A stretch of 64,000 nt of DNA, taken from NCBI GenBank assembly GCA_003049465.1, contig PYSS01000120.1, positions 1 to 64,000 on the forward strand. The letters are read 5' to 3'. Below, piece by piece: positions 9,616 to 20,985 of the stretch. The notes under the pieces are model-generated. The model ran no database searches, was not told the DNA's origin, and saw only the letters and a list, made by a program, of their open reading frames with translations. Each line of letters begins with the position of its first letter. Position 1 is the stretch's first letter. Made by a program: the position numbers and the translations under genes. The DNA comes from Magnaporthiopsis rhizophila (taxonomy: Eukaryota > Ascomycota > Sordariomycetes > Magnaporthales > Magnaporthaceae).

Positions 9616-10895
9616 ATGTTCCGCGCCACTCTGCGCTCAACAGCGCGCGCGACTCGGTCCGCTACGTCGACGGCCACCCTCACATCCACCTCTCGCAGTT
9701 ATCTGAGCTTCGGGCCATCAGACAAGCCCAGGACCTGGAAAGGAGCTGCTGTGAGGTGGGGACTGGCCTTCGGCGCCTTCTACTGGTACAACACGAGCCC
9801 GATCTTCGCCGATGAGCCGCTCCGTATGTCCAGGACGAACCCGCTACCCCTCCGATCTGCCGAGGCCTCGCTTCCCGAGCCGTGCGCAACCTACTGGGGC
9901 CGCTCATGATGTGGCCGTCTGCACAGAAGTGTACTAACCACCCGACCAAAACAGCGCAAACAATCCCCGCGCCTCCCCACTTCTCCGATGACGACCTTCC
10001 TACCGTGGAGTCTGTGATTGCGCAGAAACGCAAGGAGGCCGAGGCCAGGGCAAAACGGGCCGCAGCATCTGCTCCGTCATCTTCGCCGCCATCTGAGAAA
10101 GAAAAGAAGGAGGAGACCAAGTCGGCCAAGGAGGACTCCGCCACCCCTGCAGCGGCACCGGCGCCGGGCTCCCCCGAAGCGCTCGAGGAGGAGGCGGGCC
10201 AACAGGGCGCATTCAACCCAGAGACTGGCGAGATCAACTGGGACTGCCCATGCCTGGGCGGAATGGCCGATGGCCCTTGTGGGGAGCAGTTCAAGGCCGC
10301 GTTCAGCTGCTTCGTGTACTCCACAGAGGAGCCGAAGGGCATGGACTGCATTGACAAATTCCAGTATGCCACTACCAATATACTCAATTTGGATATCCCT
10401 TATCGGCCCAACTTTCGTCGCTGCAGTGCGAGGATGCTGACACTATAGCTCAGACACATGCAGGACTGCTTCAAGAAGTACCCTGAGATTTACGGCAGCG
10501 AACTTGCGGATGAGGATGGAGAGGAGCCCACCGATGCTCCTGCCAGCAACGAGGAGGCCCCCGCCGCCGCTCCTAGGGACGTGAAGGAGCTTCAGGAGAT
10601 GCCTGGGACACCCGCGACTCCCAAACAGGAGAAGAAGGACATCCAGGAGATGCCTGAAGCACCTGCAGCTGCCAAGAAGGAGAAGAAGGAGGTCCAGGAG
10701 AACCAGGAGACCCCCGCTGCTCCTGTTAGCAGCGACGCCGCCGCCGCTCCCGAAGAGGAGAAGAAGCAGGTCGAGGAGAAACCCAAAACCCTCTCAGCCC
10801 CGGCCACAACCCCGGTGGCTGAAAAGAAGAAGTCGGCAGCACCGGCTTCAACACCCAGGGCTGGGAGCGATGCGACTGACGCCAACCAGAAGTAA
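9616..10895 (+). CDS. MIA40: Mitochondrial intermembrane-space import oxidoreductase Mia40
   Basis: Three exons, 9616-9823, 9955-10363, 10454-10895, giving 352 aa. The chosen acceptors restore ADEPLPQTIP and, in the second case, a perfect twin CX9C helix pair. Order: a Ser/Thr/Arg-rich mitochondrial presequence, a hydrophobic anchor (VRWGLAFGAFYWY), a charged linker, the redox CPC at residues 167-169, CX9C at 178-188 and CX9C at 201-211, then a long acidic, Lys/Glu/Pro-rich tail with degenerate EKK-x-Q-E-x-P repeats. Mia40 oxidises incoming Cys-rich proteins in the intermembrane space and is re-oxidised by Erv1. The tail is longer than the functional core needs. Confidence 0.94.
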
Positions 10896-11837
10896 TGCTC
10901 GAGAGAAATGAAAAATCAATGGCTGGGGCGGTCCTAGACAAAACAATCAAGACATATACGTGGCCCTTTGTGAATAGACACCTACATAGACCGGCTAGGA
11001 GGGTGGGCTATCTAGAGGGATTGGCGATCATCTGCCGTTAGACTAAGGGTGACAGGCAGTGAGCCGGGGCTGGATTCTCCCAATGATGGGAATGTACAAC
11101 TAACTGCAAAGCTACTGTGTATATACATGATGAAGTACAGACAAGTAAAACTGATCTCCTCCAATGGCTTGCAGCTTCGAAGCTCGCGCCCCTATCCCTT
11201 GCCTCATCGTGGGGCTACACACCACTAGCAGGGGATTGCTTCTGCAAGCACTTATGACTGGCAGGCAAAACACGCTCGGAACTAGCATACATGGAAGATG
11301 GATGGATATCCTGGGGGTTCTCCAAAGAATACGTCTACCCCTCTTAACCCCTCTACCCACCCAGGTGCCTTGGAAAATACGTAGGCGGGCAGTTGATAGG
11401 CCCTCGATTCCCTCTTGCTCTGGTTCCTCGCTGCATGTTTTGTTGTCAAATGGGTCCCATTCGATCCTGGCCCGACCAGGCATCTTTTCAGGGCCCATGT
11501 TGTGCGGCCAGAGGGGGAAAAAAGCGGCCAGGGACAGACGTCATTCGTCAGTGGCTGCCAAGCTTGGGACCTGCCCTGGCGCGCCTTAAATTTTGGTGGC
11601 CCAAAAGCACAAGACAGCCCACCCCTCCCACATGGTTCACATGCACGCGCCATCGAATCCTCTCCCTCACAACAACCACCACCACCACCTCATATTGTCG
11701 CCAGCCGAGCCCTGATAGAAAATCACCGTCTTTGACTCCCACCCGACAATTTTCCCGTCAAGTTCCAGCCGGGTTCCTCCTACGTTACCGCGGAAAGCTT
11801 CGCTCTCGCCCCAGCATCCGAATTTTCCAACAAGAGT
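10896..11837. other. Intergenic between MIA40 and OM14-like gene
   Basis: No gene is supported; short frames on both strands lack recognisable motifs. It should contain the MIA40 3' UTR and the promoter of the next gene. Confidence 0.55.
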
Positions 11838-12986
11838 ATGGGATGGACCCCTGCCAACGGTGATGTCATGACTTGGAGCTCAAAGATCGAGCAGAGAGCT
11901 AACCGTCGTGGTCGCGACTTCCCGAAAAAAAAAAAAAAATAACAGTGTCGGGCGCACCATCATACGCTGATATCGCTGCCAGGGGCCCGGAGCAGAATCC
12001 CGAGGAGGTCAGTCCAGCCAGCTCTTGGCAGCTCACTTTTTTTTTGTGTCTTCCTTCCAACTCCCGTCCCCTCGACCTTGAGGCGAAGCAACGGACGGCA
12101 TACATACATCGGATCGCTCCACCTCCATATTGCATATTGCCGTATCGCCCATCATGTCTCGCCGCGATCATCCCCGCAGCATGATGGACCGCTACAACAC
12201 CCCCGTCGTGGCCTCCTCCTCCACCCAGAGGCGACGCTCCGGCGATGCCAGAAGGGTGGCCAGCCTGGAGACGGTTGTGGAGGAGAGCCTCAAGAAGCTG
12301 GCCCAACTCATCAACCAGCAGCGCCCTCTCGAAACATTGCCCGCTGACCTCGGCGCAACGACGACGACACAGGCCGCCGCCCCGCAACCGCCGCAGGTGG
12401 AGACCTCGACGACGGCGTCGACCTCGTCCCTCGTCGACGTCGACACGCCCTCGGTCCGCACCGTCCCCTCCGACTTTGGCGACCAGGACGTGCAGACGGA
12501 CACGCAGGCCGACCGGATCGAGCGCGAGCAGCAGGCGGCCGCCGAGGCCGAGGCCAAGAAGAAGAAGGCCAGGTCGGCGCGCGAAAAGGCCGCCGCCAGC
12601 GCCCGCAGCGCCGACAACTGGCTCGTGGCCAAGATGGAGTCGCTCGGCGACGGCCCCGCCACCGCCCTCTTCGCCGGAAACCTGGCCGTCGTCATGGGCC
12701 TCGGCGCCGTTATGGGCTACAAGGCCTGGGGCCTCTACGAGCGCCGCGCCCTGGGCTGGAAGGGCATCACCCTCGGTCTAGGACTCTTGAGCATCGTTGG
12801 TCTTGGAGAGGGTGTCTTTACCTCGTTAGTTTTTTATTATTTTTTTCTTCTCCTCGTTGCTTCGCCTCCTATAGCCATACCCTCAATCCCCTCACGCGGT
12901 GGGTTGATGACCGCAGATATGTTAACCTGTCACGTTCTATCCTCAGGTCATACTACAGGGCCAAGGCCAAGGGCAAGAAACAATGA
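11838..12986 (+). CDS. OM14-like mitochondrial outer-membrane protein
   Basis: Preferred model has four exons: 11838-11859, 11946-12007, 12373-12824, 12947-12986, giving 191 aa. The N-terminus reads MGWTPANVSGAPSYADIAARG and continues through PEE into AAAPQPPQVE. An alternative model starts at ATG 12154 and runs straight into the same frame (236 aa). The shared part holds a Ser/Thr-rich segment (STSSLVDVDTPSV), a Lys/Ala coiled region and two hydrophobic helices (ATALFAGNLAVVMGLGAVMG and GITLGLGLLSIVGLGEGVF), ending SSYYRAKAKGKKQ. The hydrophobic C-terminus with a basic YY tail resembles yeast OM14, an outer-membrane protein linked to ribosome docking and mitophagy. The family call is from recollection of fungal homologues; coding status is firmer than function. 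A 15-A run lies in intron 1. Confidence 0.65.
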
Positions 12987-13579
12987 TGGGTCAACCCTGA
13001 CGCCCTCTGTTCTTTGTTTCTTCATGAATACCACCATGCGCCTCTATAAACCCTCTTCAATCATCGGCCGTTAAATCTGGATGCCACCTCACCTCCGCGA
13101 ACTACAACAAGGTGACTGCCGTCAGTCTCAGCACTCGCCGTGGCTTTCTCGGATATCTCCTTTTTTTTTGTATCGCTGCGGTTGCTCTACGGTGGGGACG
13201 GTTGAGGGATCTTGGTTCCAGAACGATTTCTTTTTGCCGAAATGTTCTCGCTTTTCATTTGTTCTACTCGGATGGCATAGTCTCAGGTCTCGTAGGCACT
13301 TTTGGTAAATGGTTTCACGGCTATATTCATCACTGTGTCTAAACCACGACGCTTTGATCATGATGCTTCGTAGCACCAATCCATTTCTCGTCTGACAATG
13401 AGGTAATTATCCTGTCAATTGTCGGAGCCACGCCAGTCAGGAAAGACTACAGCGGGCGGAAGATGAGTGACCGCCTTTCTCGTTGTATATCCTCCCATAT
13501 CCTGGGTCCGTCTGCATACATGTACGAGACTATGTACCTGCATACAGCAAAGAGGTCCATTGTACCTTGTCAGAATCGA

Positions 13580-13616
<37 letters not shown>

Positions 13617-13676
13617 NNNNNNNNNNNNNNNNNNNNNNNNNNNNNNNNNNNNNNNNNNNNNNNNNNNNNNNNNNNN

Positions 13677-13712
<36 letters not shown>

Positions 13713-14226
13713 AGGCTCGCTAGAGAGGAAGCAGGAAAAGCCAAGTCGGTACCAAGACCCAATCCGCCCATCGATTAACGCCCCCAAAGATGCCGTTCGC
13801 CTGACCCAAACGTGGGTGAGAGACAGTGTTCAGAAAATGCCCATGACGTCGAAACCGCTACACAAGGCTAAAAAAAAAAAAAAAAAAAAAAAGGAGGGAT
13901 CGACCTAAATCCTAGCCGAGGAGGCCGGTACATGGCGTCCATCAGGGCTGGCGATGTGGCAAACAAATACAGGAAATCCCGATAAAAACTATCCCAGATA
14001 ACGCCAACAGAACACCACCAAGCCTGCCTCCAGACGGCCTGGAGAATCCCATCCGGCGGTTTTGCGTGGGCGTCCTCAAACCTTGGTGTGGAGACCTAAT
14101 ATAGGGCTCAGGTGAAAGAAAAATGAAAAGTCCGCCGGTAATAGGTAACAAGAAAAAAAAAGCCCCAAGGGAAACAAACCCACCAGCTGTGGGAATCAAA
14201 CGAGCAAAGAATGGCGAGATGTAATC
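12987..14226. other. Intergenic with assembly gap and poly-A runs
   Basis: Lies between the convergent OM14-like and Myb/SANT genes. It contains 60 N bases flanked by poly-A and a second A run at about 13870-13892. No gene is recognised; frames reading through the gap are artefacts. Confidence 0.7.
13581..13710. repeat. Poly-A tract with 60-N assembly gap
   Basis: A run of A at 13581-13616, then N at 13617-13676, then A again at 13677-13710. The gap is therefore inside a homopolymer or joins two contig ends that both terminate in poly-A. True length and content are unknown. Confidence 0.95.
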
Positions 14227-15795
14227 TCAATTGGTGGGAATCCGAGTGTGCGCATCACGCAGCCTCTTGACCCACTGGCGGCGTAGTTCAGGGGTCATCT
14301 TGCAGAACATAAGGGCCTTGTTAGGGTCCGTGAGCATCTTCTCGGCGATGCTGCACTGAAGCACCAGCTCCTCTTCGCCAAAATCGCGGAAGAATATCTC
14401 CATGGCCTGCTCGGGCCAGCGCAGCGGCCGCGAAAGCTTGACAGCCTCGGCGAGCTGGATGAGCAGTTCCTCAACCAGGCCGCGACCCAGCCCTGTGGAC
14501 CCCAACGCTGCCCCAGCCAAGGGAGTAAAGCCGGCTATGGCAGCTGCGCCGGCATCTGCCGCAGGGACGGGCTGGCTGGGAACCGGCGGCCTCCCGCTGG
14601 CACCCACGTTGGCCTGCGTCTCTGGAGCAGAGTGCGTTATATCGACAAAGCTGGTGGTGGGCGCGGCCGTAGTGCGGCGTCGTTTGTCAGAAGAGAATGC
14701 CGGCGGGTCAGGAACGAAGCGCTTGCGCGTATTATTTGGAGGCTGCGTCTCGTCGGGTGGGGTGAGGGCGCTCGTTGAGGCGGTGGATGTCCCCATGAGC
14801 ATGTTTACTGCTGTCCCGTGTTGTTGCTGCGGCTGCTGGTGCATGTGAGGCTGTTGTTGCTGCTGTTGTTGTTGTTGCTGTTGCTGCTGCTGCTGCTGCT
14901 GCTGTTGTTGTTGTTGTTGTTGTTGTAGTTGGGACTGTTGCTGTTGTTGCTGCTGAACCATATGTTGGTGTTGTTGTGGTTGGGGCGGCATGGGTGGCGG
15001 CGGCTGCTGCGGCTGCTGATGCTGGGGTGGTTGCTGCTGCGGAGGCTGCTGAGGTTGTGTCTGTGGCGCCATGTTTGAGGGTGCGATTCCTGACGGCGTG
15101 GATGACAAAACGGGCTGCGGTAGAGCAGCGTAGCTGGTATCATCAAGGAGCTCCATGAGGGAATCATTCGCGCTGCCGTCGGCGCCTTCAGACCCCGGCA
15201 CTCCGATCGTTTCACGCCGTCGCTTCGTGATGCGTTTTGGGGCGCCGCCAGAGCCCACCACGTCGGGAAACAGAATTTCCATATACTCCTCATGATCAAA
15301 AGGGCGTCCTTTAAGCGACCGAGAGAGCGGCTCTTTCTGAATGGAAGTTAGTCATGATGAGAGCTGGTTATAGATACCTAAACCGGGAGAATACTTGGGT
15401 CGACGTACAAAAACATGGTGCCTCCAGGCCTCGTCAGTCCCGGTCACCATGCGCGTGGTGGGGTTGTAGATGAAGTCGGGATCTTCGCGAAGACCTCGCC
15501 AAAGGCGGAACTTCTTCCGCGCATTGTCCGACTTGTTAATCAGATGGCCCTTGTTCGGATACGCTCCATGGTGCTTTTGCAGAGCCTTGGCGGCGCGATC
15601 CCAGGCCTCCTGCTTGAAGCTGTGGTTATCCTTGAGACCCAGCTGGACCGAGTCGCAGAGCGACCGAAAGAAGGTGGCCTCGTATGCCGGCGTCCAGCTG
15701 AACCGCGGGCCCTTGCGGAGCTTCCCTCCGTTTGCGGACGAGACCGAGATGTCGACCAGAGATGCGTCGGCGACAGTGTAGTCCTCCTCCGCCAT
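14227..15795 (-). CDS. Q-rich Myb/SANT-like DNA-binding protein
   Basis: Two exons on the minus strand, 15795-15409 and 15336-14227, giving 498 aa. Donor GTACGT, branch CTAAC and acceptor CAG join WRHHVF to KEPLSRSLKG. Residues 28-140 form a Myb/SANT-like domain of the type found in fungi and plant transposase-related factors (FSWTPAYEATF, NKSDNARKKFRLWRGL, DPDFIYN). A basic stretch (KRITKRRR) follows, then a long Gln/Pro tract encoded by mixed CAG/CAA between about 14840 and 15060, and a C-terminal helical domain (LSRPLRWPEQAMEIFFRDF, VQCSI-type helices). It is probably a nuclear transcription regulator; target genes are unknown. The gene is divergent from the aspartic protease across 3.7 kb. 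Confidence 0.85.
14846..14962 (-). repeat. CAG/CAA glutamine microsatellite in coding sequence
   Basis: A nearly pure CAG/CAA tract on the minus strand encodes runs of up to about 27 glutamines, interrupted once or twice. Mixed synonymous codons suggest the protein feature is kept rather than a simple fresh expansion. Length polymorphism between strains is likely. Confidence 0.85.
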
Positions 15796-15945
15796 GGTGA
15801 CGACGGCAACGAGCCCCGCGGCCGTGCGCGGGCCCAGCTCGTGGGAGCTCGCAGCTCAGCCCAACTCAGCCGAGGTTGCACCCAGCACCTCCTGCTCCCC
15901 GGGCGGCGGGGTGTGGCGGGCGTTGGCACAGTACCGCTCGCGCTA

Positions 15946-15972
15946 GCGGCGGCGGCGGCGGCGGCGGCGGCG
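15946..15972. repeat. GCG trinucleotide repeat
   Basis: About eight to nine tandem CGG/GCG units lie 150 bp upstream of the Myb/SANT start codon, probably in its promoter or 5' leader. Confidence 0.85.
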
Positions 15973-18073
15973 ACGCGGCTACGTTAGAGCGCGCCGGCCG
16001 CGTCGACAGGCGGTCGATAACGGAGTGACCGACGCTAGGGTAAGCGGACGGCAGGGACGGTCGCCGCAGGGCAATCGGACGGCTGGCGGCGCCGTCACGA
16101 TTTCGACGAGACGAAGGCTGGGTTCGCTGGCAGCGGCTGGACCAGGGGGCCTTGGTGGCAGACTGGCTGGCAGTCGTGGTACGGTCAAAGACTTTGCACG
16201 GTGCTGCGGCCTTGAAAGTGGCCCTGCGCTCCAGCCAGCGTGCTGCAAATAACCGAAAACCGTCGGCTGGTGACGGGCGGGAGCTTGCAGCCCGACAAGT
16301 CGGTCCCGTTTTTGGCGGGTCGCGTGTGGAGGAGCGCTCTTCGTCCTCGTCCGTGCAGACGAGTCTGGTGGATGGATTCGGGAACTGACAAGAGGACCGA
16401 CTCTGCGCCCACCGTTTGGAATGCACTGGTGTTGGTCAATTGATGGATTTGAAAAACCTGGGGATGCGAGGTCTCGCCCCCAGCAGAGGACTCGGCAGAC
16501 GGTGGAGTGGGGCGACGTGAATGGCACCTCCTGCCGTCCTATCGAATCGATTGACTCAGCAAAACGGAGTTACACAGTGTTTATTGGGCGTTAATGCACA
16601 GACTTGGCATGAATTGGCCACCTCAAGATTCACAGTGCAGGACCCACTGATTCTGTCAATGTAACGGAGGTTCCCATTAAAGTCTAGCGCCTGGCCGGGT
16701 TGTGGGCATGGAGGGGGAAGAAAAGAGAGAGACTGAATTTCATCCATGTCGGTCGGCGCAAATGTCCAACAAAGCCAACCATCTGCTTACTGACATTACT
16801 GACCACACGAATTCCAGGGTCTCAACGCAGTTCATATTTCCGTCCAACCACTGCTTATTTGCCATCCGTTTGTTGTGTGACACCATCGAGCAACTGTCTA
16901 CCCGGCCGGCCCCTCATGGCTGTCGTAATTGGGGTATCCCCACGCCTCTGCGGGATGCACTGACATCATACCCCCATCTGTGCACCCGATCAATATTCCG
17001 AAGTCCTCTAAACGGCGACCAAATTCTTCCGGCGCACAAAAGCTCGGGCACCTCTCGAGAAGCGGCAGGCGGTCTGACCCAGGGGCGTCAGCAGACTGAG
17101 AGCATACATCCGATGTTCAAGTAGATCAGCCTAGGGGAGAGCCCGGGAAATCGATGCCGACTCAACGTTGGGCGGCCGGCAGCCAATACGACGCTCAATA
17201 GCGAGAAAGGGCCCTTTTGCTGGGGCGCCGGCCACCGGGGCTTCCTTTCCTCATGCCCGTCTAAAGATGGGGCTACGCGATTTTGAAACAGCATGACCGC
17301 GCAACTCCTGACTCCACATCTGGGGGTCTGAAGGCCGGGAAAGGGAGTCCTCGTGGTTCGTCCATGTCGAAAGCGCCCAACTGGCATACGACGCTTCTCC
17401 CCATCCCCTACTCTCGTTTGCCGCTGTACCTGGAAAAACTAGCCGTTGTAGGCAACTGGAGACCGAGGCCGCGTCTTCGCTCGCTCACGGCTGGTCGGTT
17501 ATCTCGTGGTGTTCTCTAGCGATCGGCCCAAGGGCGTACACCGCCCAAGGTCCCGCCGTGTAACATGGCTGCGCGGCGATACCCGAACTCTACTCGAATG
17601 GTACGGTGGCAGTGATCCAAGGTGACGGGCGATAGAGTCGTCTTCTTATATGCCTTAGGTCAGGTTACAGCGGCGGCCATACTTTATCCTCCGAGGTCGT
17701 TGATTCTAATGCCGTTCCCACCACAAAAAACGTGCGCTAAAAGGCTTGGAAATCGTGGGGAGGGAAGCCGAGTCGCACGGATCATGTCTTGGCGTGGCGA
17801 TCAAGCTTTTGGCCCCTGTGCATGTCCCGAGATGCGCCAAGCGGCGGCCATCACACGTCCTCGCCTGCCACACCTGCATCCCGAATAAAGCCCAGCAAGA
17901 AACGCCAAGCTGCCCGAGCGAAACATTATTCCAGAGGAGCACATGTCGCCAAGAAGCCTGGCCACTGCCAGAAGTCTGGGCAAAAGCGATTGGCTCGGAA
18001 CCGCGATTCAACATCTTCCGTGCCGGCTTTAGCGATCCCCCAACTCCCCGTGTGTTTCTTCAACCGCCTCACC

Positions 18074-18541
18074 ATGGCTGATACGCATATCCCCATCGTC
18101 GTCGCCCCCACAGATGCCACATTATGGATAGATGGGTCCGTCGCGGCGGGACACGCGTCGAAGGGGCTGGCTTCTGCTGTGTGGTACGTATTGGCTGAAG
18201 AAATCAGCGACGACCCGCAGCAGCACCAGAGGCTCGTCCGACGATTGGCAAGCTCTGGACAGCCCTGGCGTTTCATCATCAAGAAGTCCGGGCGGCCCCA
18301 AGGCGCCCCTAGTCAGCAGGCGGGCTATCTTAAGTTTATTCGCCTCCTTCCCAACTTTCCTCGAACCGGCAACCCATGGTTGCGGCGTTTCCTGCGACGC
18401 GTAAGGACCACCCTTGCCAGCGGCTCACAGCGGAGAAGCGCCGCCATATCCGTGCCCACTCCCCGATGTGGGAGGGGCGTCCACCTTTGCGACGCAGGCC
18501 CCCAGTCTTCCTGCTGGGAATACCCAATCAGATGTTATTGA
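18074..18541 (+). CDS. Hypothetical ORF, low confidence
   Basis: Open frame of 155 codons starting MADTHIPIVVAPTD. No family motif, signal peptide or membrane segment is seen; the C-terminal half is Arg/Ser-rich as expected of random GC-rich DNA. It sits in an otherwise empty 3.7 kb stretch. The first 65 residues look more protein-like than the rest, so a spliced gene is conceivable. Confidence 0.15.
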   Translation: MADTHIPIVVAPTDATLWIDGSVAAGHASKGLASAVWYVLAEEISDDPQQHQRLVRRLASSGQPWRFIIKKSGRPQGAPSQQAGYLKFIRLLPNFPRTGNPWLRRFLRRVRTTLASGSQRRSAAISVPTPRCGRGVHLCDAGPQSSCWEYPIRCY

Positions 18542-19478
18542 TGCCGGCCGTGGCCAATGGGGTGGAGACTACCTAGGGCATGAACCGCCTTCTCCCCCGG
18601 GCTCGACGATCGCCGTTCCAGCCCATCCCGCCATCGTTGCTGGAAACATAGACGCCGCCGCGACGACAGCCCTCCGAGTGCCGTGACGCAGCCGTCTGTG
18701 TTTATTTCCTCTTCGTCCCTACTGGATTGGGCATTCCCCTCAGGCCCAGGCGCCCTATGAATCTCCTCCCGCCAGGGATTTTTCAGGCCGCTATCACATC
18801 GGATGGGCCGAGACGCTCGTATACAGTAGGTGCTCACTTTGGCTCCCGTGGTGTCCGCCGCTAACTAAATTTTGCACCAACCGTCCGAAGGTATTGAGGC
18901 CAGGGATATCGACCAACCTTCGCGCATGGCTTTACCGCAGTATCTCTGTGAGGGCGCATGGATTCAAAGGGCATGATTGCCACACGCCTCTCCCCCATGT
19001 CCCTGATGGCCTGCCTTGGGTCCACCGTCCGGGCCGTCAAGGTTATGGGAAGATGGTCTCGGTCCCACCCGTGTCAGCTCGTCTCGTTTTTTTCTTTTTC
19101 AAGTGTTCATCGAGGGGCCGGCTCTATGTGGAAGCGGCGCCGTCATGCCGGGTACATTAGCCTCGCTGATTCCTTTTCTTGTTGTGTTATTTTTCCTCTC
19201 TTCTCCTCCACCCCTCCCTTCGCTCTTCTCTTCCACCCTTTTCGCGTAGCCGTTAAGGTGTGTGTTTAATCCACTTCATCTCGCCTTGGCCGTTCTTCTG
19301 GATAGACTTGCCTGGCGCCGAGCAGTGCTCACCTCTTTTCTCTCCCTTTCTCTCTTTTTTTTTCCCTTTTCTTTTTTTGTTTATCTTCTCACAACGTCTC
19401 TCTTTCATATCCCCCTTTTCACCGAAACCACCTGGAGTGGGTTATCACGACATTTTCCCGGTCATTGCCGCCATCAAA

Positions 19479-20985
19479 ATGTGGTCTCTCCTCAACTCGC
19501 TGCTCGTCCTCGGGCTGCTGGCCTCGTTTGTCTCGGCAGCCCCAGCCAGGCTACAGAAAAGGTCGTTCAAGGTTGAGCGTGTGCGGAACGTCAACTTCAA
19601 GGGGTACAATGGCCGTCGGGAGCTGCTGAAGGCCTACTCCAAGTACAGCATGCCTATCCCAGACTCATTGCTAGAATCGATCAGGGCTGAGGCCGCGGCT
19701 GCCAAGGCCGCCGAGGCCGCTGCCGTTGCCGCAGCGTCGGTGAGTGCCGAGGCCGCCGACGCCGACGCCGTCTCCGCAGAAGCGGTGGAAACCGTGAAGG
19801 CTGGTGATATCATTTTGGGAGGCATCGAGTTTATCCCGGCTTCTCCTCAGGGTGCATCGGCCGCCCCCGGCCAAGCACCAGCCGCCCCTGCCCCCGCCCC
19901 CCAGGCGACCCCCGGCGTCGGCCTGGTCACGGCCACACCCGAGCCCGGGGACGTCGAGTACCTCTCACCCGTTAACATCGGCGGACAAACCTTGAACTTG
20001 GACTTCGACTCGGGATCATCGGACCTGTGGGTCTTCAGCACCCTACTCGCTCGAACCACCCAGCGGGGACACGCCGTCTACGACCCGTCAAAGTCGACGT
20101 CCTTCAAGATGCTGCAGGGCGCCTCGTTCCAGATCAGCTACGGCGACGGCTCCCAGGCCGCCGGACTCGTGGGCACAGACACGGTCGACATCGGCGGTGT
20201 GTCGGTCGCCAACCAGGCGGTGGAGCTGGCCACTCAGGTCTCGGGCTCCTTCGTACAGGACACGGCCAACAACGGCCTCGTGGGTCTCGCCTTCTCCAAC
20301 ATTAACGCCGTCAAGCCCGAAAAGCAAAAGACATTCTTCGACAACGTGATGCCTTCGCTCGCCGCGCCCCTCTTCACTGCCGACCTCCGCAAGGGTGCCG
20401 TCGGAGCCTACGAGTTCGGGCGCATCGACACCTCCAAGTTCACCGGACCCATGAACTTTGTGCCCATCAACGCGACCAGGGGCTTCTGGCAGTTCACCAG
20501 CGACAAATTCGCGGTCGGTGACGGCCAGCCGCAGCCTAGCACGCCCGGCGCCCAGGCCATCGCCGACACAGGCACCACCCTCATCCTCGCCGATAAGGCC
20601 GTCGTCGAAGGCTACTACAGCCAAGTCCCGGGCGCCAAGAACGACCAGGCTGCCGGTGGCATTACAGTCCCCTGCGACGCCGCCATGCCTGACCTGAAGC
20701 TCGATGTCGGCGGCGTCATGGCCAAGGTCAGGGGATCCGACATTGTGTTTGCCAAGGTGGAGAACAACAGTAAGTACCTACCTTGGCTGAAGCGCAAAAG
20801 CTCCCTTCTTAAGGATGTTTCACGAGCTGACCACGCACGTTCCCCATCTCTCTCTAGCTTGCTTTGGAGGAATGCAGGTCTCGACAAACAGCGTTCAGAT
20901 TTACGGTGACATCTTCTTCAAGTCCCAGTTCGTCGTCTTCAACGGCGGCAACAAGACGCTGGGAGTTGCAGACCACGCTGTGTGA
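19479..20985 (+). CDS. Secreted pepsin-like aspartic protease (A1)
   Basis: Two exons, 19479-20769 and 20858-20985, giving 472 aa; the phase-1 intron joins VENN to TCFGGMQ. Order: signal peptide (SLLNSLLVLGLLASFVSA), a basic propeptide (LQKRSFKVERVRNVNF), an unusual Ala/Glu-rich segment near residues 68-107, a Pro/Ala linker, then the mature two-lobed protease. The catalytic motifs are DSGSSDLW in the first lobe and ADTGTT in the second, with flap SYGDGS. A Cys pair (PCDA and TCFGG) probably forms the C-lobe disulfide. It resembles endothiapepsin/aspergillopepsin, secreted enzymes active at acid pH. The family is usually near 400 aa; the excess is in the propeptide. An in-frame upstream extension to 19260 is leader. 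Confidence 0.9.

Larger units (their letters stand above)
15796..19478. other. Large intergenic region, mostly empty
   Basis: There are 3.7 kb between the divergent Myb/SANT and aspartic protease genes. It holds a GCG/CGG repeat at 15946-15972, a weak plus-strand ORF (18074-18541) and a strongly pyrimidine-rich leader at about 19320-19425 just before the protease ATG. No recognisable gene, RNA or transposon was seen. It may be a long regulatory region or carry a non-coding transcript. Confidence 0.5.

Noticed and set aside
13463..13908. Open frames running through the N gap as Lys or Phe runs
   Set aside because: Artefacts of poly-A and undefined bases.
15382..15409. Alternative later donor (GTATCT) for the Myb/SANT intron
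   Set aside because: It needs a weaker acceptor inside the exon; GTACGT gives a phase-0 join with a CTAAC branch and better domain continuity.
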